DNA from: Cylindrodendrum hubeiense
Lineage: Eukaryota; Ascomycota; Sordariomycetes; Hypocreales; Nectriaceae
Reading direction: 5' to 3'
NCBI GenBank assembly: GCA_014621425.1
Contig: JAANBB010000173.1
Coordinates: forward strand, 1 to 64,000
DNA: 64,000 nucleotides
Shown here: positions 1 through 11,297 of the stretch, piece after piece
Numbering within the stretch: position 1 is the first letter of the stretch
Layout: the number at the start of each line of letters is the position of its first letter
Notes under the pieces: model-generated
What the model saw: only the letters and a program-made list of their open reading frames with translations
Told to the model about the DNA's origin: nothing
Database searches by the model: none
Program-made: the position numbers and the translations under genes

Positions 1-130
1 ACTGCGACAGCTTGGGCAATAGCAAAGTAATGGGATATAAGGTGTCAAAGTAATTGAAGCAAGGAAAAAGCATGTTTGTTCAATCGATCAAAAAGAAAGA
101 AAACCCCTTTCGAAATTTCCCATCATAGCA

Positions 131-3100
131 CTATTGCAACGCTCCACGCTCATCATGATTTTCCCTCACGATTCCAAGCCCCGTGGGTCTCTTCCCCGGG
201 GTTGGAATATCATCCTCCCACCAAAGCGAGTCCGACTCCGCGATTTCGAGTGGATACACGCTTGCGCCTAGCGGAGACTGTCCAAACTCCACGATGCGTC
301 CATTAAACTGGATTCCCCCGGACCCAGACCTGACCATCTCCACACCGTCTGACACCGGGGACGAAACAACTCTAGGCGAGTCCCGCTGCGAGTGTTGTTC
401 GCTGCTCCACGGCCCCGGATGCCGCTGCTGGTAGGCTTGGTAGCTCGTAGCAGGCACGCTTTCAAAGCCGCCAATTCGCGGCGAGGGCTCTGTCCTGGTC
501 GCCGATGGAGCACGAATCAGCAGATTCTGTGACGTCGTGCTGCCGGAGGTGGGGCCGTAGTACTCTGCGGTGGACATGTCATGGTTCGAGGAGGGGTTGC
601 GTGAGAGAGGTTGAGACGAGTAGCCGTCTGGGTTGAGGGTGGATGGACGCCACGGTTGAGGTTGCAGAGTGCTCCCTTGGCTGCTCGGGAGCGAATTTGA
701 GAATGCCTCCCCCGCGTAACCCGAGTCTCTGGCTTTGTGGTGAGTATTGAAAGGACGATGGTGGTGGGTCGCAGGACTCAGCGTGCTGGTCGAACTGATA
801 ACGATTGGTAAACCGGATGGCGCCCACTGGTCGACTTCAGTGTCGAGGCAAGAGTCCGAGTGGCTCGTGGGGAGACGCCTGGAATAGCCATCTTGAGATA
901 TTGATCTCCATTCTCCATTGTCATGGTGGTGCCGATATGGATTCGACCCCGTGCCAAAACCCCCGGTCTCGGAGAATGTGTGCTCATCAAAGGCATCCTG
1001 GCTATGGTAAGGGAGCTGGGCCCGCGACTGAACCTTCAGGACCTTCGACATCGGTGGGCTGCGATTTCCCTTTAGTCCGCCGGCCTCCTTGTTCTCGACA
1101 CGGCCGAAATCTTCGTCCAGTATAGATCTTTCGTGTCCTACACCGGATCTTTGGACTTCGCTCCTTTTTGGGTCGGCTTCGCCCAGTCCACGCTGCCTCG
1201 CATTCTTGAGGTGAGCGAGGTGCTGCCATGCGTCGGTGAAAACAGGGGACGAGGTCTCGCCTCGAGCATTAGCCAGAGTAGGAACCGCGGCGGAAAACTG
1301 GCCGAATGCCTCTATATCTCTGTTGATGCTAGCACGCGGCTCGTTCACCTTCGTCTTCGTCTCACGCCATGCTCCAGCGCGGTCGCGGTACTTCTTAGTC
1401 TCCCACCATCGCACTGTGCGGTGGGTCTCCAACACATCCTGGGCGCCGTGCTTAGAAGACGACGTATCCCAATTTCCGGGATCTTCGTAATGGGGAAATT
1501 CTGGCACTGGAAAAGGGCTTTGTTGCGGGTAAGGGACATGAGTGTGGTGGAGATCTTCTTCAAGGGTAGGCAAACTAGATTGCTGATCCCTCAAACCTTG
1601 CTGCCCAATATCCCGCGGCCTCTCATTTCTGCTGGCCGTCGATGTGACAGAACTAGGGATTGACAAACTGTTTGTTCTCTCAAAGATGGACACATGTGGA
1701 TCCTTGCCGTGACTTTCCAAGGTGGTTGTCGTCATTGTGCTTGACATGGTGGAAACCAGCCCCTGGATATCTCCGAGCCGGCTTTGGAGAGCCAGTCCGG
1801 CAGCTCGTAATTCGGCCGTCGGCCTTTCCACTCGACTGATGTGTTCCAGGATTTTACGAGCGTGAGCTGCATATCTGCGGTAATCATCTGGAAGGCCCAC
1901 ATCTGGGTTTCTTCGAGCGCGAGTGTCGCCGTTGTCGAACGACTTGCAGAACACGGCGGCCGCTCTCTCCAGCCAGAACTCAAACTGATTTTCCTCCTTC
2001 AAGGTCTCACGGAAAAAGGTCTGAACCACGCTGTGGATCTTCAACATGTCAAGGAGTTCAGTAGACGTCGGGTTGGGTTGAGATGAGTCAGGACTTGATG
2101 CAGTTGAGGATGGAGCATCCTCAATCTCATCACGCTCGATAAGAGCGAACGCGATGAGAACAGTAAAGGTTTTGGTGAGGCTGGGCTCCCCCATTAAATC
2201 AGGCGTCCGGACAGGTGTTCGGTTGTCAAGTGCCTTAAGACCAAGCCCAAGCATTTCGACTGGAATCCGTGCACTGAAGAATGACAGGAGATACATCAAG
2301 TTAAGTGCTGCAGTTTCGCCACGTTCCTGTAACTTGACTCGGACGCGATTGTAGGCCTCGAGACCTCCAGTGCGTGGACGATTTTTGTAGGCGCGGATGT
2401 ACTTGGCCAATGGCTCCCGGGTTGTCCTTAACTGCCGGCCCGCAGCGTGGATCGCAAGTGGTAGGCATTCCATGAGTCGAACGGTTTCAAGAGCTCTGCT
2501 GAGATCGCCTCGGCTCCAAGGCTTCCGCTTGTCCATCACTTCAAGCAGCATGATTTGAGCATCCTCTTCGCTGAGTGGCCCCAGTTCTAGCTTCCGAGGG
2601 CTGTCAAACTGGTGGTCGCCAGCAATTGAGGTATCCGTCGAAGTTAGAATCAAGCTCGTGTTCCTTGCATCAGGAATGTACTTGGATAGCCCGCGGGTGT
2701 CACTCAAGACACCGTCCAGGATTAAGAGCCAGTTTTCTGACCGGTTGAGCCACTTCCGAACCAAGTGAATGGCTCTACTTGGATCTTTCAAGTCAGACTT
2801 GTCCTTGACCCGGATGTACTCCCGAAAGCTTGCGCTCTTAGCCATCTTCAAGAAGCCATCCTCGAGGTCCTCCTGAGCCTTGCCACGAATCCAGAAAATG
2901 CCACCCGGGTAGTCATGCTGATGCCTAAAAGCATACTCCCTTGCGAGGTGGGATTTTCCGCCTCCAGGCACAGCCCAGATCAAGACAGCCGATGTTCCTT
3001 GGTCTCGGCGATTCTGATCCATGAGCATGCGGTGAAGGTCATTCAACTCGTTTTCACGTCCTCGAAAGTGAGAGTTTGGACGAAACTGGTCGGGGTGGAT

Positions 3101-4451
3101 GAAAAGAGGCTGATTCATATTCTGAGAAACGCTCGGTTCGATTCCATCTAAGCGAATCGGGCTGGACGGTGCCTGGTCTTTGATGAGAGTGAGCGATTCT
3201 TGGTTGGCATGTTCACGCGTTTGAGGGTTAGATGGACCGGCGGATGGACCGGCGTGTTGACCGGTTGACGGACTGGTTGATGGACCGATAGATGGGTTGG
3301 CAGATGGGCTGGCGGATGGACCAGCGGATGGGCCAGTGAAGGAACCCCCGAATGGTGCGAATCGTTCATTCATCTCATTTCTCAAGCGAGCGCGTCTCTC
3401 TTCCTCTTCGACTTCCCAACGCACTTGAATCATGGCAGGAGCATCGATAACCCACTGCCGGATGTCCGTTGATACGTTCCGCCAGCCCGGGGCGCTTGGG
3501 CTATCAAACTTGCACATTCCGGAATGAGTTGCCTCGATCCCATAGTATGTCACACCAGGTAACTGGGGACTGGCTGAGCTAAAATCAACGACGAGTGCCC
3601 TGAGGAGAAATGTTAGCGCTTGAGGATGGAAAAGGGAGACGAAAAGCCTTAGCGGAAACGTACTTGGTTGCCTTTAGGTCGGATTTATGATTCTCATGGG
3701 CCATGTGAATCCGAAAGCGTTGGTAGATGTCCAAAAAGTGACTGTTGATATTGGAGAGGGTCTCGTTTTCTTTCTTCAGCGTCCTCAGAAGCACCGATTC
3801 CGATTCGAAGAACTTCTTTGGGAGAATCGCATCCGCCATGCCCTGAAGCATGAGGCCCCAGGTGGCGCCGTCTGCACCCGTATGTGGGGTGCCCAGAAAG
3901 ACAAGACCGAAGGTAGAGACGTAGATTGACCGGTAATGTTCATGATGTTCGGCCCGCACGTCGTTGGAGTAGAGCAGAGCCTTCTTGACGAGGATTCCGC
4001 CCAGGCTGTGGGCGACCCAAATGATGGGGTTCTGGAACGTGCCCTCGCTTCGTCGGTGGAAGGTGAGATTTGCGATGAGGGTTTGTGCATGCTGGTGAAT
4101 GAAGTTGTCGCTAGCACTCTGGTCATTCTGCTTCGAGTACACGTCGGCATTATAGCCATACACCATAATATTCGCTTGGACATCTTTCAACGATGCCGGC
4201 AAGAGGTCGAGTGGCCAGAATACGCCGTTCTTGGCCGTCCATGTTTTGTCTGGGGAGCCGTTGAGGCCATGGACGAGGACGATGTCGACTGTGGCCTCGG
4301 GGTGCTTGTAGACCGTCGTGGTCTCGTAGCGGGTTATGGCACGGTTTTCGAAACCCTTCATTGGATTGTTCAGTAGGTAATTATTTGTCGACGGCGAAGG
4401 AGTCCCGGGATTTCCACGAGCTGGTCTGGAAGTAGGAGAAGCACTCACCAT
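131..4451 (-). CDS. NLR-type protein: alpha/beta hydrolase (SesB-like) fused to NB-ARC
   Basis: Two exons, 4451-3664 and 3599-131, give 1418 residues. The 64-nt intron has donor GTACGT and acceptor CTCAG, and the split AAG codon keeps the hydrolase frame running into the 'LVVDFSSASP' and 'YYGIEATHSGMC' stretch typical of this architecture. Residues about 55-280 are a serine esterase/lipase fold: 'LVHGLNG' near 59 and nucleophile elbow 'AHSLGG' with Ser149. A Pro-Ser-rich hinge follows (about 352-386). The NB-ARC domain has the P-loop 'PGGGKS' (Lys478), Walker B 'LLILDG', 'LILTSTD', and a GLPL-like 'CLPLAIHAA'. The last roughly 600 residues are Ser/Pro/Gln-rich with no TPR, ankyrin or WD repeats that I can see. 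Fungal NLRs of this type act in non-self recognition and programmed cell death; that role here is inferred. The first ATG of the frame is 4553, but 4451 fits better because the upstream residues look non-coding. Confidence 0.85.
3227..3337 (-). repeat. 12-bp coding minisatellite, [G/S/N]PS[A/T/I] tetrapeptide hinge
   Basis: Inside the NLR gene, between hydrolase and NB-ARC domains, a run of about nine tetrapeptides centred on Pro-Ser is encoded by imperfect 12-bp repeats. The period is a multiple of three, so copy-number change would preserve the frame and only alter hinge length. Confidence 0.8.
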
Positions 4452-5920
4452 GATGTATCGTCGTAAATGGAGACACCAGGGCTGGCACTGCAGGTCGATG
4501 TCATTGAAGCAGTAGTTTGGTAGGGATGAGAGACGATGAATGGCTGGCGGCACGGTCGATTATAAATGGCACGCCAGGCTCCTTCCCCCAGCGTAAGGCT
4601 GCGGAGAAGATGCGCTGAAGGCGCAAATGTGCTGCCTGACGTTTCATTCAAGCTGCGAGTGTGTGTGACCACCGCGAAGCAGCACTGCGATCGCGCCCTG
4701 CAGGGTGAGCCATCGGCTGTCACGAGGCAAGGTTGCCGGGAGCTGAGCCCGACGGTGTGGAGCACTGCACTTGAAGGAGTGGTGAAGATGCCAATGGGGG
4801 AGCCTGGTAAACGCATTCTGGGGCTCAGCTCTCGCCCGGGAGAAAGCAGCCAAGGCGTACAGCCGCCTAGAACAACCTGAAATAGTCTCGGCTGTCCCGC
4901 TCCCCACTCCACTCCGCGTGGGTGTCAGCAGCTCCCGAAACATCATATCACTGCGAGGTCTTCGTCTATGAGGCTCAAGCGGGCAAATGAACGTCTATTG
5001 ATGCACTTGTAGTTCGGTGGGGTGCCGGGTATCGCGTCTGGAACTAAGCGGGACGCATCATGCAGGGTCTCCCGGCGATAATGGGGAATCCTTGTCCTAC
5101 CCAACATGATCGAGTCTGAACTCAAAGAATACCTAACATGTCGAGGGAGCTGTGCTGCTTGAAGCTGGCTCCAGTATGTTGATGCAATCCCGTATGGAAT
5201 TTGATGACACTTGGCTGATCTGTTGATGACGACGACGAGCGCCTCTCTAGGACTCACTCACTGTCCTTGAAGCCACGCGTCCAAGCTCATCCAGGCAGCG
5301 TTGCATGGACTGTCGCCCGACGGAAACCCATGACGTTTGCTGGTCAGCAAGCAAGTGTCCATTTCAACATTGTTCCTGTCCTGCCCGCCCCGTATTCTGC
5401 GATTCGTTGGTACTTCCGAGCTGAATGACTCAATCTGGGCCACCGAGTCTACATTGGCCCTTCTTGCCACCAAAACTTTGCCCGGGCTTGCCAAATTAAC
5501 CAATACAAAGATCCACAAGCCACCAGTTCTACACTTTCCTTTTGTCGGATACCCGATTTTGGGTCCGAGGAGTTGAACGAGGCGTGCCAACTTATCACAA
5601 CCGCCCGTGGCTACACACTCATCGACTCTTGTGGCTTGCTCGAACCGAATCTCCATGGCCAGGAGTCAACAGTTACCACACTCAAAGCCCAAAGTTGTTA
5701 ACCGCCTTTAGTTCAACCCACCAGAACCGAAAATTTCAGCGCCCCGGCTGATAATTTCGCGAGCATAATTGACATTGAAAACTGCAGCCGATTCCGCCCC
5801 ACCGGAAGTTCTGAGAAGCGAAGTTGAAATCCAGCCATGACTCAAATCATGTGGATGAAGCCTTGTCGAGATAGCATGGAGGCTTGCGTAGATGACGTAG
5901 TTTTGACGAAGAGGCCACGC
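4452..5920. other. Intergenic, 1.5 kb
   Basis: Several open frames of 100-155 codons occur on both strands (for example 5258-5656 and 4943-5257, minus). None shows a recognisable motif, and I see no convincing exon chain. It should hold the 5' region of the NLR gene and the 3' region of the FHA gene. Confidence 0.5.
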
Positions 5921-6880
5921 TCAATTCCGAGGCGCCAGCATGACAACGTACTCCCTTGTGCTGTGCCCAAACTGAATCATATCCTTGTCCCTGATCTCTA
6001 GATACCTGCTGTCGGGGATCTTGTCGTCGTTCAAGATGGTGCCGTTGGCACTCTCGAGATCGATGAGGTAAGGCTTGACCTTGCCAAGCTTGTCGCCGAA
6101 TTCATTCCTCTTCTCTGTATATCGAAACTGGATGACGGCGTGTTGTTTGCTGATGCTCGGGTGCTCGGCGGGCAGGTCCACCACGGCCGCCTCTCGGCCA
6201 ACCAACCAGCAGCTTCTCGCACTCAGGTCGATCGTGTCTGCCACGTCTCCTCCTTTGAACACAAACAGCTTCCACTGGTCGCGAGGAGAAGGTTTTCGAG
6301 CCTCGGCCGGCTCGTGGTACTTCAGCGTGATTGTTGTCCCATCCATCTGTGCTACCGAGTTGGATGCTGCCGCCAAAACTCCCGACGTTCCAAAATTGGG
6401 TTTCTCTTTGGGTTTCTCGGGCTCCTCGCCGTTCGTAACGGCAAACGAGTCCTGCTGGGAGGGTAGGGGACCACTGCGTTTCAAGGGGTCCCGCTTGATG
6501 ATTTGCTTGTCCTCCTTGTCTTTGTCTCTGTCTTCGCCGTCTCTGTCGTGCCGGCGGCGACGAGAGTCTCTTCCTTCGCGTGACCGTCGGCGCCGGTGGT
6601 CTCGATCTCGGTCTCGGTCTTCATCCTTGGGTCGGTCGTGGTCGCGGTCTCGGCGGCGGTCTCGATCTCGGCTGCGAGACTTCTGTCCCTCGGCTTCTGG
6701 GGTTCGGGAGCGACGTCGCTCGCGTTGGTCGCGCCGTTCGCGTGATCGGCGCCGTTCGTGGCGATGGGAGCCGCGGTCTGAGGGCTTGGACCGTCCGTCG
6801 CGGTCTTCCTTCTCACCGCGCTGGTCGTCGTTAGGCCGTCGCCGGCGGGCTCCACCGTCGTTTTCTTCCTCGGAAGGCAT
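5921..6880 (-). CDS. PML1: FHA-domain protein, Pml1/SNIP1 type (pre-mRNA retention and splicing)
   Basis: Single exon, 319 residues from the ATG at 6880. The frame is open to 7054, but those 58 extra codons are Cys/His-rich and unlike the family, so the internal ATG (MPSEEEND) is preferred. Residues 1 to about 145 are an Arg/Ser/Asp-rich low-complexity segment with many RD, RS and RR dipeptides, usual for splicing factors. After a linker comes a C-terminal FHA domain: 'LVGRE', the phosphopeptide-binding 'SISKQHA', and 'ESANGT'. SNIP1 and yeast Pml1 share this layout; yeast Pml1 is a subunit of the RES complex, which retains unspliced pre-mRNA in the nucleus. The family call is firm. RES membership is inferred from family knowledge. 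Confidence 0.88.
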   Translation of the reverse strand: MPSEEENDGGARRRRPNDDQRGEKEDRDGRSKPSDRGSHRHERRRSRERRDQRERRRSRTPEAEGQKSRSRDRDRRRDRDHDRPKDEDRDRDRDHRRRRSREGRDSRRRRHDRDGEDRDKDKEDKQIIKRDPLKRSGPLPSQQDSFAVTNGEEPEKPKEKPNFGTSGVLAAASNSVAQMDGTTITLKYHEPAEARKPSPRDQWKLFVFKGGDVADTIDLSARSCWLVGREAAVVDLPAEHPSISKQHAVIQFRYTEKRNEFGDKLGKVKPYLIDLESANGTILNDDKIPDSRYLEIRDKDMIQFGHSTREYVVMLAPRN

Positions 6881-7265
6881 TGTTGTGGTTGATTCGGTCA
6901 ATTTAGCGATGCAAGGGCAAGTAGGTTGAGGCCAGGCAGTTGGCGCATGAAGCTTGAAAGAAAGAGTGGAGACGGCACTGTCGTGGCGACAGACTAGCAC
7001 TGTGCGACGACAGCATCCTGCATGTGCCCAGCATGCAAGATCGGCGTAGTGCAATTAACATGTGAACTAATATCGCGACGTAAAGATAATTAAAATCAAT
7101 TATAAGCTAAAAGTATAACGCGCTCGCTCAGTCCTGATATTCTTGCAGCTCCACATATTAGCCTCTTTCGACCCGGCGCTTCATCCCACCAAAATAATGA
7201 TGATGATGAACCCAGTGACGTCTTCGTTCGTAAAGTCATGTCTCATCTAGTCCGTTTATATCCAT
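6881..7265. other. Intergenic, 385 bp
   Basis: Lies upstream of the FHA gene and downstream of the next minus-strand ORF. The part around 7060-7130 is AT-rich. I see no gene or clear signal. Confidence 0.5.
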
Positions 7266-7949
7266 CTAGGTAGCAGATCGCACTGCCAAGCCTGCTCTCC
7301 GTGACCCATCATCCAAGTAACCCTCCCCGTTGCTCGTCATATGGTCCTCTCCCTCCCTGGAAACGGCAAGGCGTTGCTCGTCGTCATCCCACCAGACATC
7401 ATCGCCAACTTGAGCATCGCCTGGCACCAGCATCAAGACACCATTGTTCTTGCCCAGGGCGATGCGGCATGTTGGGTCCTGGACAAAGGCCTCGAGGAAC
7501 GGGACGTCGTAGCCCTCCATGCCTCGAAGAGGTCCACTGTTCTCAATGAACTCTCTGATGAGATTGCTTCGCTCAAGGCTCCAGAACTCGCGAAAATCCT
7601 CGGGACGTGAGAAGGCGTCGACTGCGGAGAGCAACTCGAGCATGCCAGCCATGCCGTTGAGGACAGGGCTCAGGAAGTGGATAAATGAGTTGAGGACCTC
7701 CTCACGAGAGTATCCTTTTGGTGCTGTTCGCTGCTTAAGCGGGTTTGAGGCGGGTGACATGGTGTGCATCAGGGTGAGGAGGCGCTCCTGAACAGAGGGA
7801 AGTGGTGACCGGACTTGGTAGGCCAGGGTCAAGAGAGAGACGAGAGAAAAGATGGATGTCATGGAGGAGAGAGGGTCGGAGAGGTTGGCGATGCTGTCGA
7901 TGAAGGCAGCCCGCTTCGGTTGAGTTGGGGGGATGTGTGTAGCGTGCAT
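7266..7949 (-). CDS. Hypothetical protein, 227 residues
   Basis: Single open frame from the ATG at 7949. There is a hydrophobic stretch near residues 30-45 (IFSLVSLLTLAYQV), a helical-looking middle (FLSPVLNGMAGMLELLSAV) and an acidic tail (DDVWWDDDEQ). The segment 'GVLMLVPGDAQVGDDVWW' vaguely recalls the C-terminal 'GLGP...GD.V' region of fungal heterokaryon-incompatibility (HET) proteins, but no HET domain is present and I do not rely on it. The composition looks coding (few rare residues, alternating amphipathic segments). The gene lies just upstream-adjacent to a 9-bp tandem repeat. I do not recognise the family. Confidence 0.45.
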   Translation of the reverse strand: MHATHIPPTQPKRAAFIDSIANLSDPLSSMTSIFSLVSLLTLAYQVRSPLPSVQERLLTLMHTMSPASNPLKQRTAPKGYSREEVLNSFIHFLSPVLNGMAGMLELLSAVDAFSRPEDFREFWSLERSNLIREFIENSGPLRGMEGYDVPFLEAFVQDPTCRIALGKNNGVLMLVPGDAQVGDDVWWDDDEQRLAVSREGEDHMTSNGEGYLDDGSRRAGLAVRSAT

Positions 7950-10517
7950 CTTGGAGAAAGAGAGGTTCTTGCACGGAGGAGGGTTTGGTGGGCTAGAGTG
8001 GTATTTGGTGATCTGGGTGATCTGGAGTAGTATTTGGTGGCCTGGAAGCGTAGATTTGGTTGATATGGATCTTGGGTCGGCTATGGGTGGTATGTTTTGT
8101 GCGTTTGGTGTGGTAGAGATGGCAGAGATGGTAGAGATGGTAGAGATGGTAGAGATGGTAGAGATGGTTGAGATGGTTGAGATGGTTGATAAAGGATCTT
8201 TGGTTGACCAAGATCAAGGGAAACTCAACCAGGACGCAAGGGGATATGTATCCGACTTGGCCGCCGAGCGAGTCCAGGGCGGCTCCGTGTTGCCTTGGGG
8301 TCTTGGGCCTTCGGGGATCCAACAACAAGACACTTTCATGTGAGGCACGCCATGCCGCCATGCCGCCGCGGGCCTTTACGACGGGGATTACCCAATAGTG
8401 TCACTCATGATAGCAAGGTGGGCAATTGACAGGGCCGCAGACCCCCACGATTCGACGGATCGGGCAATCCCTGGCCTTGGGCGCCGTCGAGTTCAGTCGG
8501 GAACGGCGGCACCATGACCTCACATGGCGCGCCGGTCAGCGCACAACGCGACCCCTAAAGGCGCAAGCGAGGATTCCTCATCTGCCAGCCAAAATCTCCT
8601 GCCCGAAATCTCCTGCCAAATCTCCTGCGCAGTGAGGCCATGATGGTACGTGGACTGCAATATGCGACATTCTATCTATGGCGTTTTGAGACCTATCGTC
8701 AAGTGGAATTTCCCATGTCTGATCGGCGGCCCAGTGGAACCCGTCTCATGTTTACTTCCGAGTGAATTTACTGTGTACAGGCTCTACAGCAGACAAATTG
8801 GGTGACCCCTCAGGCGGTTTGCCTCACTGTCGCACCTCCTCGTCACAGCTCTCGGCCTTTCACAGCTGCCTAATCTCCCACCTCCTCTCTCTGTAAGCTG
8901 CGAGTTCGGGCCTCTCCCCTCCCCTCCTTCGGCCGCAAAACAGCTCAACCCCCACTGCGCATCCCAACTCTGCATCGCCAATGGGTATGACAGCCAACTT
9001 AACTCCGAGCACGCCGCCCGACGAGACGCGGACATGTGCAACTGTGCAATTTTTTTTCTTTCCTCTTCGCTCTGGAGGCTTCAACTACCCCGCCCTCAAC
9101 TTGGTGCTTGACGCCAGACCAGGGGTGGCTCGTGGCTTGCCGAAGATAGCGCTGCCGCGCCTATCTATTTATTTCTCCACCTAGCCATCTTGGTGTTTCT
9201 CTCGAGTTTGGCGTCAACTTACCCCTCAAACCGCAGCGACTATGTATGCAGGCGAAACCTCCGGGCTTATTATTGCCAAACTTAGGTCGCCAACCGACAT
9301 GCACCGTTCTAGACTCTGGGGGGCATGTGGGGACGATGGAGGCAGGGAGAGTGCTCCAAATCTACACTCGGACTGTGATGTGCTTCCAGACTCAACCCCC
9401 GGGCTCGGACGCTTTATTCAAGGCAAAAGCCGCTTTTGTTGAGGGTGTTGTGTTTACGAATACTAAGACCTAATATTGGCTGACTACCTACCTATGCTTT
9501 GGGAGCACATGCAAGCGATGCACAAAGAGGGTGGGAGAGGAAGAATCTGAGAGGAGACGGCCCGCCATGCCTGCAGCTGAGTGACCGGCCACTCGTTTCT
9601 TTTTTTTCTGCACCTCGTCATCGCCGGTTGGTGAATCTCATTCGCCATGAACATTGTGTGTGGTTCCTTGAGTCCTTCCAAGGCACAGGTGTGTCCTGCA
9701 GAGTCTTCGGCTTACCCCGACCCCCGTGCCTATCTCTGGGACTATGTATGTAGATCGCCGATGTGCGTCGCAACCACACATTCTTCTGTTTGCCATGCAA
9801 GGAGAGACGAAAGTAATCCCCCGGTCTCGGAAGACTAAAACGACCAACAGAGAGGACAACCTAACAACCCCGATCGGCCTCGGGGGAATGTGTCCAGCGT
9901 TTCCCTTTCTTGGCACTCGGGGGAATACACTCGCCTGCCAGCCCCGTGCCCCAAGCCCCAAAATGCCCGACGTGGCCGGCCAATAGTCAAAGTCCCTGCG
10001 CCGACGATTCATTCCAAGGCAGGGAGTCATTGAAGGCGTCCCCAGCACGGCACGGCTCGTTGATGGCCGCCGGCTGACGCGCTGCTCACAGGCTCCGCCT
10101 CACCCGTTACAGTGCTCCAGCGCCCGCCTGGAACATACCACTAGCCGGGCGACGCCTAGTTCTAGGTGGCGATAGGTCGGTCCCTGGGCGTTGTTGGCGC
10201 GCTGGGCGTTTTAGCGGCCGGGTGACTCAGCCGGGGGTCAAACGGCTGGGGCATGGTGTCGTCGGCCAAGCCTGACAGCTCTAGACTTGAAGCACGGATG
10301 CTCGATTCGATTCGAATGCGTTCTGTATTAGCCACGATGGCTTCTTCTAAGTGATGTGGCAGTATCGCTTGAACTGCTTAAATCAGGCTTGATTCGGCAC
10401 TGGAAGCTGATAGTCTGGATTCAATTGCGTCACTATCCAGCTACCTCGTCTTGCAACAAGTTGTTCCATCTTCACCATTACTCAATCCATTGAACAAATC
10501 ACACCACATTCTTCAAA
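7950..10517. other. Gene-poor stretch, 2.6 kb
   Basis: Contains the 9-bp minisatellite at 8111-8191 and otherwise only short frames without motifs. The last few hundred bases should include the promoter of the plus-strand HNH gene starting at 10518. Confidence 0.5.
8111..8191. repeat. Nine copies of a 9-bp unit, TGGTAGAGA
   Basis: Nine consecutive units with few variants (TGGCAGAGA once, TGGTTGAGA twice, last unit TGGTTGATA). The period is divisible by three, and both strands are open across it (Met-Val-Glu on plus, His-Leu-Tyr on minus), but neither reading frame looks like a real protein. Confidence 0.9.
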
Positions 10518-11297
10518 ATGTCTAATATCGAAGCCAACTCTGAAAACTACGCTCTCTTCCGGGACTGTCTCTCCACCACTCTCCTGCAACCGTCCTCCCC
10601 GGCCCCGGAGCCGCCTAAGCGCCGGCGACGCGGCAAGATTAATGGTGTGACGGCCGCCTCCACCTCGGTACCAGACCCGGAGCAGAACGCCGAGGAACTC
10701 GCCGATTTTGTGGACTACCTCGCCACCGAGATCTTCGATAACCTCCCGGCGGTATTACAGACCCTGGACTACCGAAGTTGGCGCGAGTCGGAGGCTCTGC
10801 AGGATCAGTACTCGTTGCCACTTACCAAGTACAGCCTAACGTCACTCAACCTTGCCCCTTCCACCATCGAGACTCTGACGACTTACAACCTCATCTGCGT
10901 CGACCCCCTGGTGACATCTAGCCTTCCGTCGTCTCCGGAGTCTTTCCTTGCACCGATTCTGACCTCATACATCACGCCGTTGACTGAGGCTCCGCCTTGT
11001 ACGAAATCAAGTCGCACCGAAGCGTGTGAGCTGTGCGACCGCTCCTGGATTAATCTTTCATACCATCACCTGATTCCCCGTTTCGTCCACGATAAGGCCG
11101 TCAAACGTGGTTGGCACCAGAAAGAGGACTTACAAAACGTCGCGTGGTTGTGCGGCGCCTGCCACCGGTTCGTGCATCACTTCAAGAACCATGAGGAGCT
11201 TGCTCGGCATTACTACACGGTCGAGCTATTATTGGAAGAGGAGGAGGTGAGGAATTGGGCTGCTTGGGTAGGCAAGCTGAGGTGGAAGGGGAGGTGA
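10518..11297 (+). CDS. HNH-motif protein (putative nuclease fold)
   Basis: Single exon, 259 residues. Residues 34-40 (KRRRRGK) are a likely nuclear localisation signal. The C-terminal third holds an HNH-like zinc fold: Cys170 and Cys173 (CELC), 'YHHLIPR' with His183/His184, an Asn in 'LQNVAWLC', then Cys212 and Cys215 followed at once by His216 (CGACHRFVHH). That is the CxxC - HHL - N - CxxCH order of treble-clef HNH domains. The N-terminal 160 residues look helical and carry no motif I know. HNH domains occur in nucleases and in some DNA/RNA-binding proteins; whether this one cuts nucleic acid cannot be told from sequence. Upstream 'CTTCAAAATG' is a reasonable start context. Confidence 0.75.
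   Translation: MSNIEANSENYALFRDCLSTTLLQPSSPAPEPPKRRRRGKINGVTAASTSVPDPEQNAEELADFVDYLATEIFDNLPAVLQTLDYRSWRESEALQDQYSLPLTKYSLTSLNLAPSTIETLTTYNLICVDPLVTSSLPSSPESFLAPILTSYITPLTEAPPCTKSSRTEACELCDRSWINLSYHHLIPRFVHDKAVKRGWHQKEDLQNVAWLCGACHRFVHHFKNHEELARHYYTVELLLEEEEVRNWAAWVGKLRWKGR

Noticed and set aside
6075..6929. Long plus-strand frame (284 codons), Arg/Ser-rich
   Set aside because: Antisense shadow of the RS/RD-rich FHA gene; its composition mirrors the repeats on the other strand.
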